This document shows, in pieces, positions 14,468 to 22,706 of a stretch of 30,896 bases of DNA. Within the stretch, counting starts at the first letter, position 1, and each line of letters starts with the position of its first letter. The translations under genes and the position numbers were made by a program. The notes under the pieces are model-generated. The model searched no databases and was not told the origin of the DNA. It worked only from the letters and a program-made list of their open reading frames with translations. Source of the stretch: Oxalobacteraceae bacterium (GTDB lineage Bacteria; Pseudomonadota; Gammaproteobacteria; Burkholderiales; Burkholderiaceae_D); assembly GCA_003537575.1 (NCBI GenBank), contig DPRS01000047.1, positions 1 through 30,896 of the forward strand, written 5' to 3'.

Positions 14468-15430
14468 TCATGCGTAGACATCGGTGGTGAGTTCGGCAAG
14501 CTCGGGGTAAGGCGAGGCCTGGGCAAACGCCAGCGCCTCTTCGATCCGGCCGGCAGCGCGCTGCCGCATCGCGTCCAGTTCGGCGGAAGTCAGCGCGAGA
14601 TCCGCCTGCAAGCGCTGCGTCTGCAGGCGGATCGGGTCTTTCTCGCGCCAGAACGCCAGCTCCTGCCGATCCACATAGGACTGGTCGTCGGGTTCGTAAT
14701 GCCCGCGCAGGCGATAAGTCCAGGCTTCCAGCAGATAAGGCTTGCCGGTTTCATGGATGGTGGCGAGGGCCTTTTGCGTTGCCTGATAGACGGCCTGCAC
14801 ATCGTTGCCGTCCACAATCGCACTGCCCATGCCATAGGCAGCGGCATAGGCGCTGACATATTCGCCATGCATGGTTTCGCGCCGGTGCACGAAGGCTTGC
14901 CACTGGTTGTTTTCACAGATGTACAGGATCGGCAGATTCCAGACCGAGGCCAGATTGAGCGATTCGTGGAAAATTCCTTCGCAGGCGGCGCCATCGCCAA
15001 AGAAGCAGGCGACGACGCCGGGCTGGCGCTGCAGCGACATCGACAGGCCGACCCCGGTGGCCAGCGACAGTTCGCCGCCGACGATGGTGGAGGTGAGGAT
15101 CACGCCGAGCTCTTTTGCCGAAATGTGCAGCGAGCCGCTCTTGCCTTTGCAATAGCCGTCGCGCTTGCCCATGACCTCGGCCATCATGCGGCCGGGGTCG
15201 GCGCCGCGCGCCAGCAGGTGGCCTGCGCTGCGATGATTGGTGAGGATGCGGTCGTTTGCGCCGAGCGCCTTGACGACGCCGACGGCGCAGGCTTCCTGGC
15301 CGACCGAAGTGCAGGTGCCGGGAATATTGCTGCCGGTGTTTAGCGTCGCCAGCTTTTCTTCATAGGTGCGGATCAGCAGCATGCATTCGAGCATGGCGCG
15401 CGGACTGGTATCGTGGTCTGTTGCGGTCAT
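14468..15430 (-). CDS. Thiamine-diphosphate dehydrogenase E1 component, alpha subunit
   Basis: This protein of about 320 residues is the catalytic, cofactor-holding E1 alpha chain. The thiamine-diphosphate motif starts at GDGA (145-148), continues CEGIFHESLNLA, and ends at NN (174-175). The NHRSAGHLLARG and GKSGSLHIS stretches are typical of the PdhA/AcoA type. Family resemblance is closest to acetoin- or pyruvate-dehydrogenase E1, but the oxo-substrate is not fixed by these motifs. The start is set at 15430 because AAAGG then lies six bases upstream; the ATG at 15436 directly abuts it. The pair is co-directional and tightly spaced with the beta gene. Confidence 0.9.
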   Translation of the reverse strand: MTATDHDTSPRAMLECMLLIRTYEEKLATLNTGSNIPGTCTSVGQEACAVGVVKALGANDRILTNHRSAGHLLARGADPGRMMAEVMGKRDGYCKGKSGSLHISAKELGVILTSTIVGGELSLATGVGLSMSLQRQPGVVACFFGDGAACEGIFHESLNLASVWNLPILYICENNQWQAFVHRRETMHGEYVSAYAAAYGMGSAIVDGNDVQAVYQATQKALATIHETGKPYLLEAWTYRLRGHYEPDDQSYVDRQELAFWREKDPIRLQTQRLQADLALTSAELDAMRQRAAGRIEEALAFAQASPYPELAELTTDVYA

Positions 15431-15594
15431 CGTCATCCTTTGGGCGCAGGGCGCAGAAATGAAATTGCGATCTTCGAGGCGGCTGCCACTTGCGGCATGG
15501 CTGCGGATTCTAATGCGCCTGGATGCGCAGGAATTGCGCGCAGCGGTCCCTTAAGGTTTTTTTAGGGTTTGCTGAGGGAAGTTTTAAGAATGCG

Positions 15595-15648
15595 GCCCGC
15601 CGCGGCGGGCGTGATATGCGGGCACGGCATAGCTGGTATTGCCGTGCC
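15595..15648 (-). other. Two hairpins after the GAF-domain gene
   Basis: GGCACGGCA (15621-15629) pairs with TGCCGTGCC (15640-15648), and GCCCGCC pairs with GGCGGGC around 15595-15610. Both lie just past the minus-strand stop at 15658. Neither has a good T-tract on that strand, so they may be 3' stabilising structures or a weak terminator. No gene is seen in 15437-15657. Confidence 0.4.
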
Positions 15649-15657
15649 TGATAGTGT

Positions 15658-17001
15658 TCAACTGGCTTCGACCAGTTCGACCGGCTGGCTGACCTGCAGC
15701 TCGAATCGTCCCCGTCCGGTCTTGCGGATCTGGATGGCGGCGTGGCGCTCGTGCAGGCGCCGCGTCAGCAGCAGCAGGCGCGCTTCCAGGTTGTCGCTCA
15801 GGTCCGGCAGGCAAATGCGCGCATCCAGGCGCAATTCGCGGTTGGTGAACACGGTGCGTTTTTTCTCGACATGGTCGCGCAACAGTGTCCAGAGGATGGA
15901 CCCGGCGACGCCCTTGATCAGATAATCGTTGCCGAAAAACACGCTGTCGTTTTCAGCGTAGTGGCGTACCAGCAGCGGTGGCCCCTGCAATTGCGCGGCA
16001 GGTGTGACCGGCGTCGCCGGCTCATCGCTGGCATCGGCCAGGTGCTTCTGCCGCTCCATGATGTAGCCAAGCTGGCCTGCCAGCAGCACTAGCGCATCCT
16101 CATCGTCGTAGTTGAAGCGCAACTCCTGCGGGCTTTCGACAAACAGCACGCCGTGCAGGCTGATGCCGGAAAGGATCGGTACCGCCAACTGGCTGCGCGA
16201 GGCGGTCAGGCCCGGCAGCGGAATCTCGGTTGCCAGGACGGCAGCCGGATCGTTGCTCCGCACGCTGGCGCGGATCGCCCGGCTGTAGGCATATTCGGCG
16301 CTCATGTGACCGATCCGGATAGGCGCCCGCTCGCGCGCGGCTACGCCGATGACGCCATCGCCCAGGGCAATTTCGGAGCCGACGCCGGAGGTATCGTAGC
16401 CGCGGCTGGCGACGGCATACAGGCGCTCTTTCATGGCGTCATACATGAACACCATGGCGTGCCGGATATCGAGCTGCCGCTCGAGGCAGGACAGGGTCTC
16501 GGTCAGCAATTGATCGAGGTCGGCGCAGGCGGCCAGTCGCACGCTTGCCGAGCGCAGCACCGGCAGCAAGTTGCGCGCGGGTGAGCGCGGCAGCGTGGCG
16601 CCGGCTTCGCGCTTTATCTGCTCGACGCAAAACACGTCCGCCCCCAGCAGGCGAAACACACCGCTCATGCCGGTGTGGGAGGCGATGCCGGCCAGCTTGG
16701 CTTTCAAGCTTTCGAACAGCGCGCCGGCAGTCTCGGTACGCAGGTAACGCAGCGTCAGGCAATAACGCGCGGCCGTGACCGGGTGCACGACCAACAGTCT
16801 GGCCTGGGGATTGGCGAGGATGTTTTGCCGAGTCTTGTTGAAGAACTGGTAGGACAGCGCAATGTGCCTGCTGTCGATGTATTGCACTTGTGACAGGTAG
16901 GCGACGTTGGGCATGCCCTCGAGGTCGCTGGTCGCCATGATGGCCGGAATCGCGCTGTCGAAGGCATCGCGGATGGCATCGAGGGTCAGCGTGTCCATCA
17001 T
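15658..17001 (-). CDS. Split-barrel (PNPOx-like) / GAF / winged-helix-like fusion protein
   Basis: This soluble protein of about 447 residues has three parts. Residues about 5-140 form a pyridoxamine-phosphate-oxidase-like split barrel (AIPAIMATSDLEGMPNVAYLSQVQYID; RQNILANPQARLLVVHP), a fold that commonly binds FMN or haem. Residues about 150-315 form a GAF domain (QLDIRHAMVFMYD; ALGDGVIGVAARERAPIRI; QLAVPILSGISLHGVLFVES). Residues about 345-440 resemble a winged-helix module (YLIKGVAGSILWTLLRDH; TNRELRLD; LEARLLLLTRRLHER; TGRGRFEL). Such an architecture suggests a redox- or ligand-sensing regulator. The start at 17001 overlaps the stop of the upstream gene (ATGA), so the two are translationally coupled. 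The DNA-binding role of the last domain is inferred. Confidence 0.85.
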   Translation of the reverse strand: MMDTLTLDAIRDAFDSAIPAIMATSDLEGMPNVAYLSQVQYIDSRHIALSYQFFNKTRQNILANPQARLLVVHPVTAARYCLTLRYLRTETAGALFESLKAKLAGIASHTGMSGVFRLLGADVFCVEQIKREAGATLPRSPARNLLPVLRSASVRLAACADLDQLLTETLSCLERQLDIRHAMVFMYDAMKERLYAVASRGYDTSGVGSEIALGDGVIGVAARERAPIRIGHMSAEYAYSRAIRASVRSNDPAAVLATEIPLPGLTASRSQLAVPILSGISLHGVLFVESPQELRFNYDDEDALVLLAGQLGYIMERQKHLADASDEPATPVTPAAQLQGPPLLVRHYAENDSVFFGNDYLIKGVAGSILWTLLRDHVEKKRTVFTNRELRLDARICLPDLSDNLEARLLLLTRRLHERHAAIQIRKTGRGRFELQVSQPVELVEAS

Positions 17002-17495
17002 GCCCTTGGCTGCAAGGGCTGGCCGGCGTGCGGGCCGGGAGTCTGCGTAAACGCGGCGCACGGTGAAAAGCTGATGCGCAGGATGTCGCCGGCATCGCAG
17101 TCCAGGAAAGCGTAGATCGGTCCTTCGTCGAAGCCAAGCGGCAGCAGCTCGCGCACGAAGGCATCCCGGTAAGCGGCGACGATGGCTTGGTCGCCGGCCT
17201 CGGCCGCTGCAATGCGCGCATCCTTTCCTTTGAGCTGCAAGGTGCGGTGCGTGGAAGGCTGGCTGAAGACCGCGGAAATCCTGCCGGTCTGGCGGATTGC
17301 AGCGATCAGTTCGGGCGAGTGGGAAGCTGCGGCAAAGACTGTGACGGTGCAGAAATCCGGTGCGACACGGCAGCCGATGGCCTTGCTTAACCAGGGATTA
17401 TTGCCGACATCGCAGCCGCCAATGCTCATCGACACGCCGCTTTGCATGAAAAGCACATGGGCAGCATCGATCAGCGGGGCGGTTAAAGTTGGCAT
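16998..17495 (-). CDS. Pyridoxamine 5'-phosphate oxidase-like split-barrel protein
   Basis: This 165-residue protein resembles the small flavin/haem split-barrel family: an opening PTLTAPLIDAAHVLFMQSGVSMSIGGCD strand pair, VTVFAAASHSPELIAAIRQTGRISAVFSQPSTHRTLQLKG in the centre, and a YAFLDCDAGDILRISFSP strand near the end. It has several cysteines (28, 42, 49 and 133 by count). It is the first gene of a two-gene operon with the GAF fusion, overlapping by ATGA. A working guess is that it and the N-terminal domain of its partner bind a flavin or haem together. No ribosome-binding site is obvious before the ATG at 17495. Confidence 0.78.
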   Translation of the reverse strand: MPTLTAPLIDAAHVLFMQSGVSMSIGGCDVGNNPWLSKAIGCRVAPDFCTVTVFAAASHSPELIAAIRQTGRISAVFSQPSTHRTLQLKGKDARIAAAEAGDQAIVAAYRDAFVRELLPLGFDEGPIYAFLDCDAGDILRISFSPCAAFTQTPGPHAGQPLQPRA

Positions 17496-17622
17496 ACTGG
17501 AAATATTACACAGTTAATGCCGAAAATGCATCTATTACGACCTTGCGCTAGTTTGTTTGCCAGCGTACATGCCATTAGGAAATGCCATAATCGCCCTTTT
17601 TATTCCGACAAAAAGGTAAGAC

Positions 17623-17925
17623 ATGATTCTCGAAATCGCCGACATTCGTATCCAGCCCGGTCGCCAGGCCGAATTCGATGACGCCATTCAGCGCGGTATC
17701 ACTGAAGTGATCGCCAAGGCCAAGGGTTTCAATGGCTTCAAGCTCAACAAGGGGATTGAATCGACCGAGCGCTATGTCCTGATGATTTTTTGGGAAACCC
17801 TGGAAAACCATACGATTGATTTCCGCCAGTCCCCAGCTTTCGCGGAATGGCGCGCCATCGTCGGCCCGTACTTTGCCGTGCCGCCGACCGTGGAACATTT
17901 CAATTTGCTGGCAAAGTCCGACTAA
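17623..17925 (+). CDS. Antibiotic biosynthesis monooxygenase (ABM) domain protein
   Basis: This 100-residue protein has a single ABM/dimeric ferredoxin-like domain: ILEIADIRIQPGRQAEFDDAI, then GFNGFKLNKGIESTERYVLMIFWETLENH, then FRQSPAFAEWRAIVGPYFAVPPTVEHF. Members are small dimers; some are haem-degrading or quinone-type monooxygenases, many have unknown roles. AAAGGTAAG precedes the ATG. The next gene begins about 100 bases on, in the same direction. Confidence 0.85.
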   Translation: MILEIADIRIQPGRQAEFDDAIQRGITEVIAKAKGFNGFKLNKGIESTERYVLMIFWETLENHTIDFRQSPAFAEWRAIVGPYFAVPPTVEHFNLLAKSD

Positions 17926-18027
17926 AACGCTGCCGCTCAGGATCGCGCAATCCTTGTGCTGCCAACCGCAACCTTTGCAAGCCCTCATAGTCAAAAGCAG
18001 GTATCAATTTTGACAAGGGGAATGGAA

Positions 18028-18279
18028 ATGCGTGTCGATATCTATCGCCGTCCCGAATCGGGCGGCCAATTTTCGTACTTGGCAGTGCCGGAAGGAAAGG
18101 TCATTCCGGACGAAGCCATCAATGTCGATTGGGAGGCTGCTGAACGCAGCATCGACCTGGAAGAAAGTGTGGATCGCTTGCCGCAGTTCTCAATCGATGA
18201 CCCGGTCGAGCAAATTTCATCAAAAGGCTATGCCATTACCAGTGTGAAAACACTGGGCGACGGCGAATTGCCGATGTAA
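18028..18279 (+). CDS. Small protein of a DUF6139-like family
   Basis: This 83-residue soluble, acidic protein begins MRVDIYRRPESGGQFSYLAVPEGK and contains EEATN-like acidic helices and a C-terminal SSKGYAITSVKTLGDGELP. It resembles a small family seen in Oxalobacteraceae and relatives (DUF6139 from memory), with no known function. The frame is open from 17956. The ATG at 18028 is preferred over the one at 18022 because AAGGGG (18015-18020) is seven bases from it and only one base from the other. No transmembrane or signal sequence is seen. Confidence 0.7.
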   Translation: MRVDIYRRPESGGQFSYLAVPEGKVIPDEAINVDWEAAERSIDLEESVDRLPQFSIDDPVEQISSKGYAITSVKTLGDGELPM

Positions 18280-18383
18280 ATATCACGTGAATGGGCATGG
18301 GATGGAGGGCAATGCGCACCTCATGCCCGCTACATTTTCCAAGTAGAAATTTTTCACGGGCAGCACTTTTTGCCGTCTCTTTG

Positions 18384-18409
18384 AATCATTGGTTTTTCAA
18401 CCAATGATT
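18384..18409. other. Perfect hairpin in the region before the FtsH-like gene
   Basis: AATCATTGGTT (18384-18394) pairs without mismatch with AACCAATGATT (18399-18409) around a TTTC loop. There is no T-run after it. It lies in the AT-rich 286-base gap (18280-18565), which also holds TTCAAT/ATTGAA at 18459-18476 and GAAAAG/CTTTTC at 18501-18517. I could not place a convincing promoter. It may be an operator or an RNA structure. Confidence 0.4.
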
Positions 18410-18565
18410 GTCATTTATCCGGTATTTATCGCGGAAATTCATTAAAAAAGCCGGCATTTTCAATTCTCTGATTGAACCGCAGCAAGAGAAAGTGGACTAA
18501 GAAAAGTACCCCTTTTCGATAAGCAATTATTGCCCTGCCCCTTTCTCATTCAGGAGAATTTATTT

Positions 18566-20347
18566 ATGTCGAGCAGCATTTCCGGTATCAAGCGGCACCA
18601 GTTCTGGCGCAAGATACTGATCGCCCTGATCAGTGTCGGCATCATCGGTGGCATTGCCACGTACTTTACTTATACGCACAACAACCGTGTTACGCAGACC
18701 TATAGCCAGTTTGCCGGCGACCTCGATGCCGGCAAGGTCGACACGGTCAGCATCGCCCCCAGTCGCGAAAGCGGCAAGGCGCAGGTGACCTTGAAGGATG
18801 GCGCCCGTTACACCGTCGAATTGCCGGTGATGGATGCCGAAGCCGCCAACCGCTTCACCGCCAAGGGCGCGAATGTCGAAATCGATCCGCGCGCGATCAA
18901 CCTCGATACCATGCTGCCCATGCTGGTATTGCTGGGCGTGCTCGGCCTGTTCGGCCTGGTGGCTTCGCGCCCCGAGCCGCTGGCGCTGCCGTTCCGCAAG
19001 AAGCAGCGTGAAACCCAGGTACGTTTCGCCGATGTCGCTGGCGCAGAAGAAGCCAAGAAAAACCTGATGGAAATCGCGCGCTACCTGAAGTCGCCTGATG
19101 CCTATGAGAAGATCGGCGCCAACTTCCCGCGCGGCGTGGTGCTGTACGGCGACCCCGGCACTGGCAAGACTCTGCTGGCGAAAGCCCTGGCCGGCGAATC
19201 CGGCGCCAACTTCATCGCCACCAACGGTTCGGAATTCGGCTCGATGTTCGTCGGCGTCTCGACCCTGAAGATCAAGCGCCTGTTCGCCAAGGCGCGTGCC
19301 ATGGCACCCTGCGTGCTGTTCATCGACGAGATCGACGCCGTCGGCGGCAAGCGCATGAACGAAGGTTCGGCCGCCGCCCGTGAAATGGGCAGCACCCTGA
19401 ACCAGTTGCTGGTGCAGATGGATGGTTTTGAAAACAACAACGGCGTCATCGTCGTGGCCGCCACCAACCGCCTCGATTCGCTCGACCCTGCCCTGTTGCG
19501 TTCAGGCCGCTTCGACCGCCGCATCCAGGTCGGCAAGCCGAACCTGAAGGAACGCGAGCAGATTCTCAAGATCCACGGCCGCAAGGTGCGTGTCGAAGAG
19601 GAGCTGAACTATGGCGAAATCGCGCGTCAGACTATCGGTTTCTCCGGCGCCGATCTGGCCAACGTGATGAACCAGGCAGCGATGATCGCCGTGTATAACG
19701 GCGAAGAGAAAGTGGTGCTGGAAAACGTCCTGCGCGCGCGCAATGTCATGCTGATGGGCGAGGAGCGCCGTTCCACCCTGTCGCTGATCGACCAGGATGC
19801 GCGCCGCCGCCTGGCCATCCATGAATGCGGCCACGCGATCGTCGCGATGGTTGGCGGCACCAATCCGGTGACTGCGGTGTCGATCGTGCCGCGTGGCCAG
19901 TCGCTCGGCCAGACCTTCATGGCGCCGTCCAAGGACCAGTTGCTGGTCGAACGCACCGACCTGATCAACCGCCTGCATGTGCTGTTGGGCGGACGTGTGG
20001 CCGAGGAGATGTTCATGCATTCGATGACAACCGGCGCCGACGACGATCTGTCGCGCGCTTCCGACATCGCGCGTAACCTGGTGTGCCGCCACGGCATGTC
20101 CGACTTCGGCCTGTTGACCATCGATGAGGATTCCAGCCCGCAAATGCGCTATGAAGCCGAAAGAAAGGCAATGCAGATCATGGTGCAGGCAAAGCAGAAT
20201 ACCTCCGCGATTCTCACCACGCATCAGAACGTGATGGAGGCGATGGTTGTCCGCTTGCTGGAAAAGGAAGAACTCGATATCGACGATGTCAAGGAATTCC
20301 AGGCCATGATGGACGACAATCCGGTGCCGCTGGCGGTGGCCGCGTAA
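18566..20347 (+). CDS. FtsH-type AAA zinc metalloprotease, divergent paralogue
   Basis: This 593-residue membrane-anchored protease has helix 1 at about 16-34, a periplasmic domain of about 80 residues, helix 2 at about 114-133, then the AAA ATPase: Walker A GDPGTGKT (195-202), Walker B LFIDEID (251-257), and second region of homology ATNRLDSLDPALLRSGRFDRR (299-319) with arginine fingers. The protease domain carries the zinc site HECGH (419-423) and a probable third ligand Asp494 in TTGADDDL. It differs from housekeeping FtsH in having GDPGTGKT for GPPGTGKT, FGSMFVGVST for FVEMFVGVGA in the pore loop, and a shorter C-terminus. Catalytic residues are all present. AGGAGAA at 18552-18558 fixes the start. 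A canonical ftsH is expected elsewhere in the genome. Confidence 0.92.
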   Translation: MSSSISGIKRHQFWRKILIALISVGIIGGIATYFTYTHNNRVTQTYSQFAGDLDAGKVDTVSIAPSRESGKAQVTLKDGARYTVELPVMDAEAANRFTAKGANVEIDPRAINLDTMLPMLVLLGVLGLFGLVASRPEPLALPFRKKQRETQVRFADVAGAEEAKKNLMEIARYLKSPDAYEKIGANFPRGVVLYGDPGTGKTLLAKALAGESGANFIATNGSEFGSMFVGVSTLKIKRLFAKARAMAPCVLFIDEIDAVGGKRMNEGSAAAREMGSTLNQLLVQMDGFENNNGVIVVAATNRLDSLDPALLRSGRFDRRIQVGKPNLKEREQILKIHGRKVRVEEELNYGEIARQTIGFSGADLANVMNQAAMIAVYNGEEKVVLENVLRARNVMLMGEERRSTLSLIDQDARRRLAIHECGHAIVAMVGGTNPVTAVSIVPRGQSLGQTFMAPSKDQLLVERTDLINRLHVLLGGRVAEEMFMHSMTTGADDDLSRASDIARNLVCRHGMSDFGLLTIDEDSSPQMRYEAERKAMQIMVQAKQNTSAILTTHQNVMEAMVVRLLEKEELDIDDVKEFQAMMDDNPVPLAVAA

Positions 20348-20369
20348 GCGACACTATCCGGCATTGCAT

Positions 20370-20410
20370 AAAAAAACCGGCGCGAGCTAAACAGCTGCGC
20401 CGGTTTTTTT
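20370..20410. terminator. Rho-independent terminator after the FtsH-like gene
   Basis: ACCGGCGC (20376-20383) pairs with GCGCCGGT (20397-20404), with an inner AGCT/AGCT extension. A seven-T tract follows on the plus strand and an A-run precedes the stem, so it may also stop minus-strand transcripts. Confidence 0.88.
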
Positions 20411-20440
20411 ATGGCGGAATGAATTTCGTTGCCATGAATT

Positions 20441-20464
20441 GAAAACGCCCGCTTGCGCGGGCGT
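20441..20464 (-). terminator. Rho-independent terminator of the Tim44-like gene
   Basis: ACGCCCGC (20445-20452) pairs perfectly with GCGGGCGT (20457-20464) around a TTGC loop, and TTTTC follows on the minus strand. It lies about 20 bases past the stop at 20487. Confidence 0.75.
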
Positions 20465-20486
20465 CATTTGATTTACAGCGGACAGA

Positions 20487-21431
20487 TCAATTCACTTGCT
20501 GAATCCCTGACAGCAGCCAGCCGCCCTGACCATTGGTTGGCTTGGACAGATTCCATACTTCTGAGAACGGCTCTGCCGCGGCGTGCTCGGATTCGCGAAT
20601 CATGCCGTCGAACTTGACGCTGGCGATGTGATCATTGCCGACAGTTTCCATGCCAAGCAGATCGGCATTGAGCGACACGACATCGGTATGGTTGGCCGAT
20701 GCTCCGCGCTCCTGCAGTTGCATGCGCAATTCGGCGAACATTTCCGGCGTGGTGAATTCGCGGATGTCATTGATGTCGGCACGATCCCATGCCGCCTGCA
20801 GGCGGATGAAATTGGTCTTGGCATGACGCAGGAAACCGGTGGTGTCGAAATCGGCCGGGACGCCAAAAGGAGCAACGCCAGCTTCAGTTTCAGTACCGGA
20901 AGCCAGCGGCGCGCCGGTGAAGGCGGCCGGTTGCTGCGCTTGCTGTGGCTGAGCCGGCTCCAGGCGCGAGCCGATGTCCGGCGTATTGAAGCCGGTCGAG
21001 CCAGCGCCTGCATAGGCCGGACGCATCGGCTCTTGATGGCCGGACTTGCGCTTGATCATGCGGTAAATAAAGAACACGGCTGCGGCCAGCAAGGCAATCA
21101 TCAGGATCGAACTGATCGCGCTGGCCAGCGCGCCACCGATACCCAGGTGCGAAAGCAAGGCACCCAGGCCCAGACCCAGCAAGGCGCCGCCAAGCATGCC
21201 CTTCCACGGGCTGGCAGGTTTGGCCGCAGGCGATTGCGGCGTGGTAGCCGGGGCCGCCTGCCTTTGTGTGGGAGCAGCCTGATTTTGTGACGGCGGCAAC
21301 GCCTGGCGGTTGACGCTTTGCGATTGCTTGCCAAAGGAGCCGCCACCGCCCATGCGTTTGGCTTCGGCGGTCGACAGGCCGACAGTCAGCGCCAGCGCAC
21401 CAACCAGCATTGCCGTTAATAATGTTTTCAT
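20487..21431 (-). CDS. Tim44-like domain membrane protein
   Basis: This protein of about 314 residues starts with a signal-like segment (MKTLLTAMLVGALALTVGLSTAEA), then KRMGGGGSFGKQ, a Gln/Pro/Ala-rich linker (about 45-75), and a glycine-rich hydrophobic hairpin (about 80-128). The rest is a soluble C-terminal Tim44-like domain of about 120 residues (LRHAKTNFIRLQAAWDRADINDIREFTTPEMFAEL; WNLSKP; WLLSGIQQ). Bacterial Tim44-domain proteins are membrane proteins of unknown function. The ATG at 21431, not the one at 21443, is chosen because GGAG lies six bases upstream and the signal sequence then begins with MKT. It has its own terminator. Confidence 0.88.
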   Translation of the reverse strand: MKTLLTAMLVGALALTVGLSTAEAKRMGGGGSFGKQSQSVNRQALPPSQNQAAPTQRQAAPATTPQSPAAKPASPWKGMLGGALLGLGLGALLSHLGIGGALASAISSILMIALLAAAVFFIYRMIKRKSGHQEPMRPAYAGAGSTGFNTPDIGSRLEPAQPQQAQQPAAFTGAPLASGTETEAGVAPFGVPADFDTTGFLRHAKTNFIRLQAAWDRADINDIREFTTPEMFAELRMQLQERGASANHTDVVSLNADLLGMETVGNDHIASVKFDGMIRESEHAAAEPFSEVWNLSKPTNGQGGWLLSGIQQVN

Positions 21432-21653
21432 GCAGATCTCCAAATAAAAGGCTTGTGATGTGTAAAGCGGTCACATCCACCGTTAATCGGTCTTGGATTA
21501 CGGGACGGAAAAACTCCCTATGACACTCCGTTAACCATGATAGTGCCGAATCGCTCATATAAAAAGCGAAATTACTAGAATTTATACTTCTTAAAAATGG
21601 GAGGGTTTTGCCGCATCGATCGCTGCAATGAGCGTTATCCGCAGTGAGGAACC

Positions 21654-22658
21654 ATGCAACCAATAGGTAGTCGTTCTGTCTATTCGTTTTTTGATCCAGT
21701 ACCCTTTCTTTCCAGTCGTCGCCAGGTGCTGCGGCGGACATTTATTTTTGGGCCAATATTCCCCATGGTGCATTCGGTAATTTCATCGCAAAAAACTGCG
21801 GCGCAATGTTACGAAGCCGACAATGTGGTTTGCGACGGCACTGCCCATTCTGGTAAAAAGGAAATAACTGCCCAGCGTGACGGTAGCGAGGCCGAGACCG
21901 GAAAGCAGGTACGTGAACGCACTGCAAGATTGCGACAAATCAATGCACGTCTGACGGCGGAGATCGCCGAACGGCGGCGCGCCGAACAAGCCTTGCAGCA
22001 GTCGCAACAGCTCTTGCGCGAACTTGGCCGCCATACCGGTGAAATCATCGAGGAAGAGCGCAAGCGTATTGCCCGCGAATTGCATGATCAGCTTGGACAA
22101 AACCTGATGGCTTTGCGCATCGATGTGTTGATGATGCAGCGTGCTGCCGGCGATGATCATCCCGGCGTGGCTGAAACGGTCCGGTCAGCCTTGAACAATA
22201 TCGACAGCATGATCAAGAACGTCCGCTCGATCATCAACAATCTGCGCCCGGCGGTGCTGGATCTCGGCCTGTCGGCGACATTCGAATGGGAAGTCAAGGA
22301 ATTCGAGCGACGCAGCGGCATTGCCTGTACGCTCACTACGGACCGCAGCGAGTTCCAGGTCGATGATGCGCGCGCGCTGGCGCTGTTGCGCATTCTGCAG
22401 GAATCGCTCACCAATGTCGCCCGTCATGCCAACGCCGACCGGGTCGATATCCGCTTGCATGGCGATCGCCGTTATCTCTATTTGCAGGTTGCCGACAACG
22501 GCGTGGGCGATTTTCCCAGTTGTCGCCGCAAAGCCAATGCCTTTGGTTTGATTGGCATTCAGGAGCGCGTGTCGGCACTGGGCGGCAATTTGTCGATTGC
22601 CACGGAAAAAGGCAAGGGGCTGACGCTAACGGCCAGTTTACCCTTGCCTGTGGAATAA
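21654..22658 (+). CDS. Histidine kinase of the HisKA_3 (NarX/DegS) type without a sensor domain
   Basis: This 334-residue kinase has an unusual N-terminus (1-85), a coiled-coil segment (about 85-125), a HisKA_3 dimerisation domain with phospho-acceptor His144 (IARELHDQLGQNLMALRIDV), and a HATPase_c domain (ESLTNVARHAN; ADNGVG at 280-285; AFGLIGIQERV; KGKGLTLTASLPL). It has no clear transmembrane segment or PAS domain. Residues 1-85 have codon use poorer in G/C third positions than the rest and match nothing I recognise. The ATG at 21654 has GAGGA three bases upstream; a start at Met38 or later cannot be excluded. It would phosphorylate a NarL-type response regulator, none of which is adjacent. 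Confidence 0.88.
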   Translation: MQPIGSRSVYSFFDPVPFLSSRRQVLRRTFIFGPIFPMVHSVISSQKTAAQCYEADNVVCDGTAHSGKKEITAQRDGSEAETGKQVRERTARLRQINARLTAEIAERRRAEQALQQSQQLLRELGRHTGEIIEEERKRIARELHDQLGQNLMALRIDVLMMQRAAGDDHPGVAETVRSALNNIDSMIKNVRSIINNLRPAVLDLGLSATFEWEVKEFERRSGIACTLTTDRSEFQVDDARALALLRILQESLTNVARHANADRVDIRLHGDRRYLYLQVADNGVGDFPSCRRKANAFGLIGIQERVSALGGNLSIATEKGKGLTLTASLPLPVE

Positions 22659-22660
22659 GT

Positions 22661-22706
22661 CTGGCGCGCGGGCGCCAGCGACATAGCACCTGGCCTGTAT
22701 CAGGCC
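22661..22706. other. Two hairpins between the convergent kinase genes
   Basis: CTGGCGC (22661-22667) pairs with GCGCCAG (22672-22678), and GGCCTG (22692-22697) pairs with CAGGCC (22701-22706) over the stop codon of the minus-strand kinase. Neither is followed by a T-run. They are candidates for transcript-end structures. Confidence 0.35.

Noticed and set aside
14177..15343. Plus-strand frame of 388 codons across the E1 genes
   Set aside because: Antisense of two clearly identified genes; no motif and no ribosome-binding site.
18566..20347. The FtsH-like gene as a degraded pseudogene
   Set aside because: The frame is intact, and Walker A, Walker B, arginine fingers, HEXXH and third zinc ligand are all present, so it is divergent but not broken.
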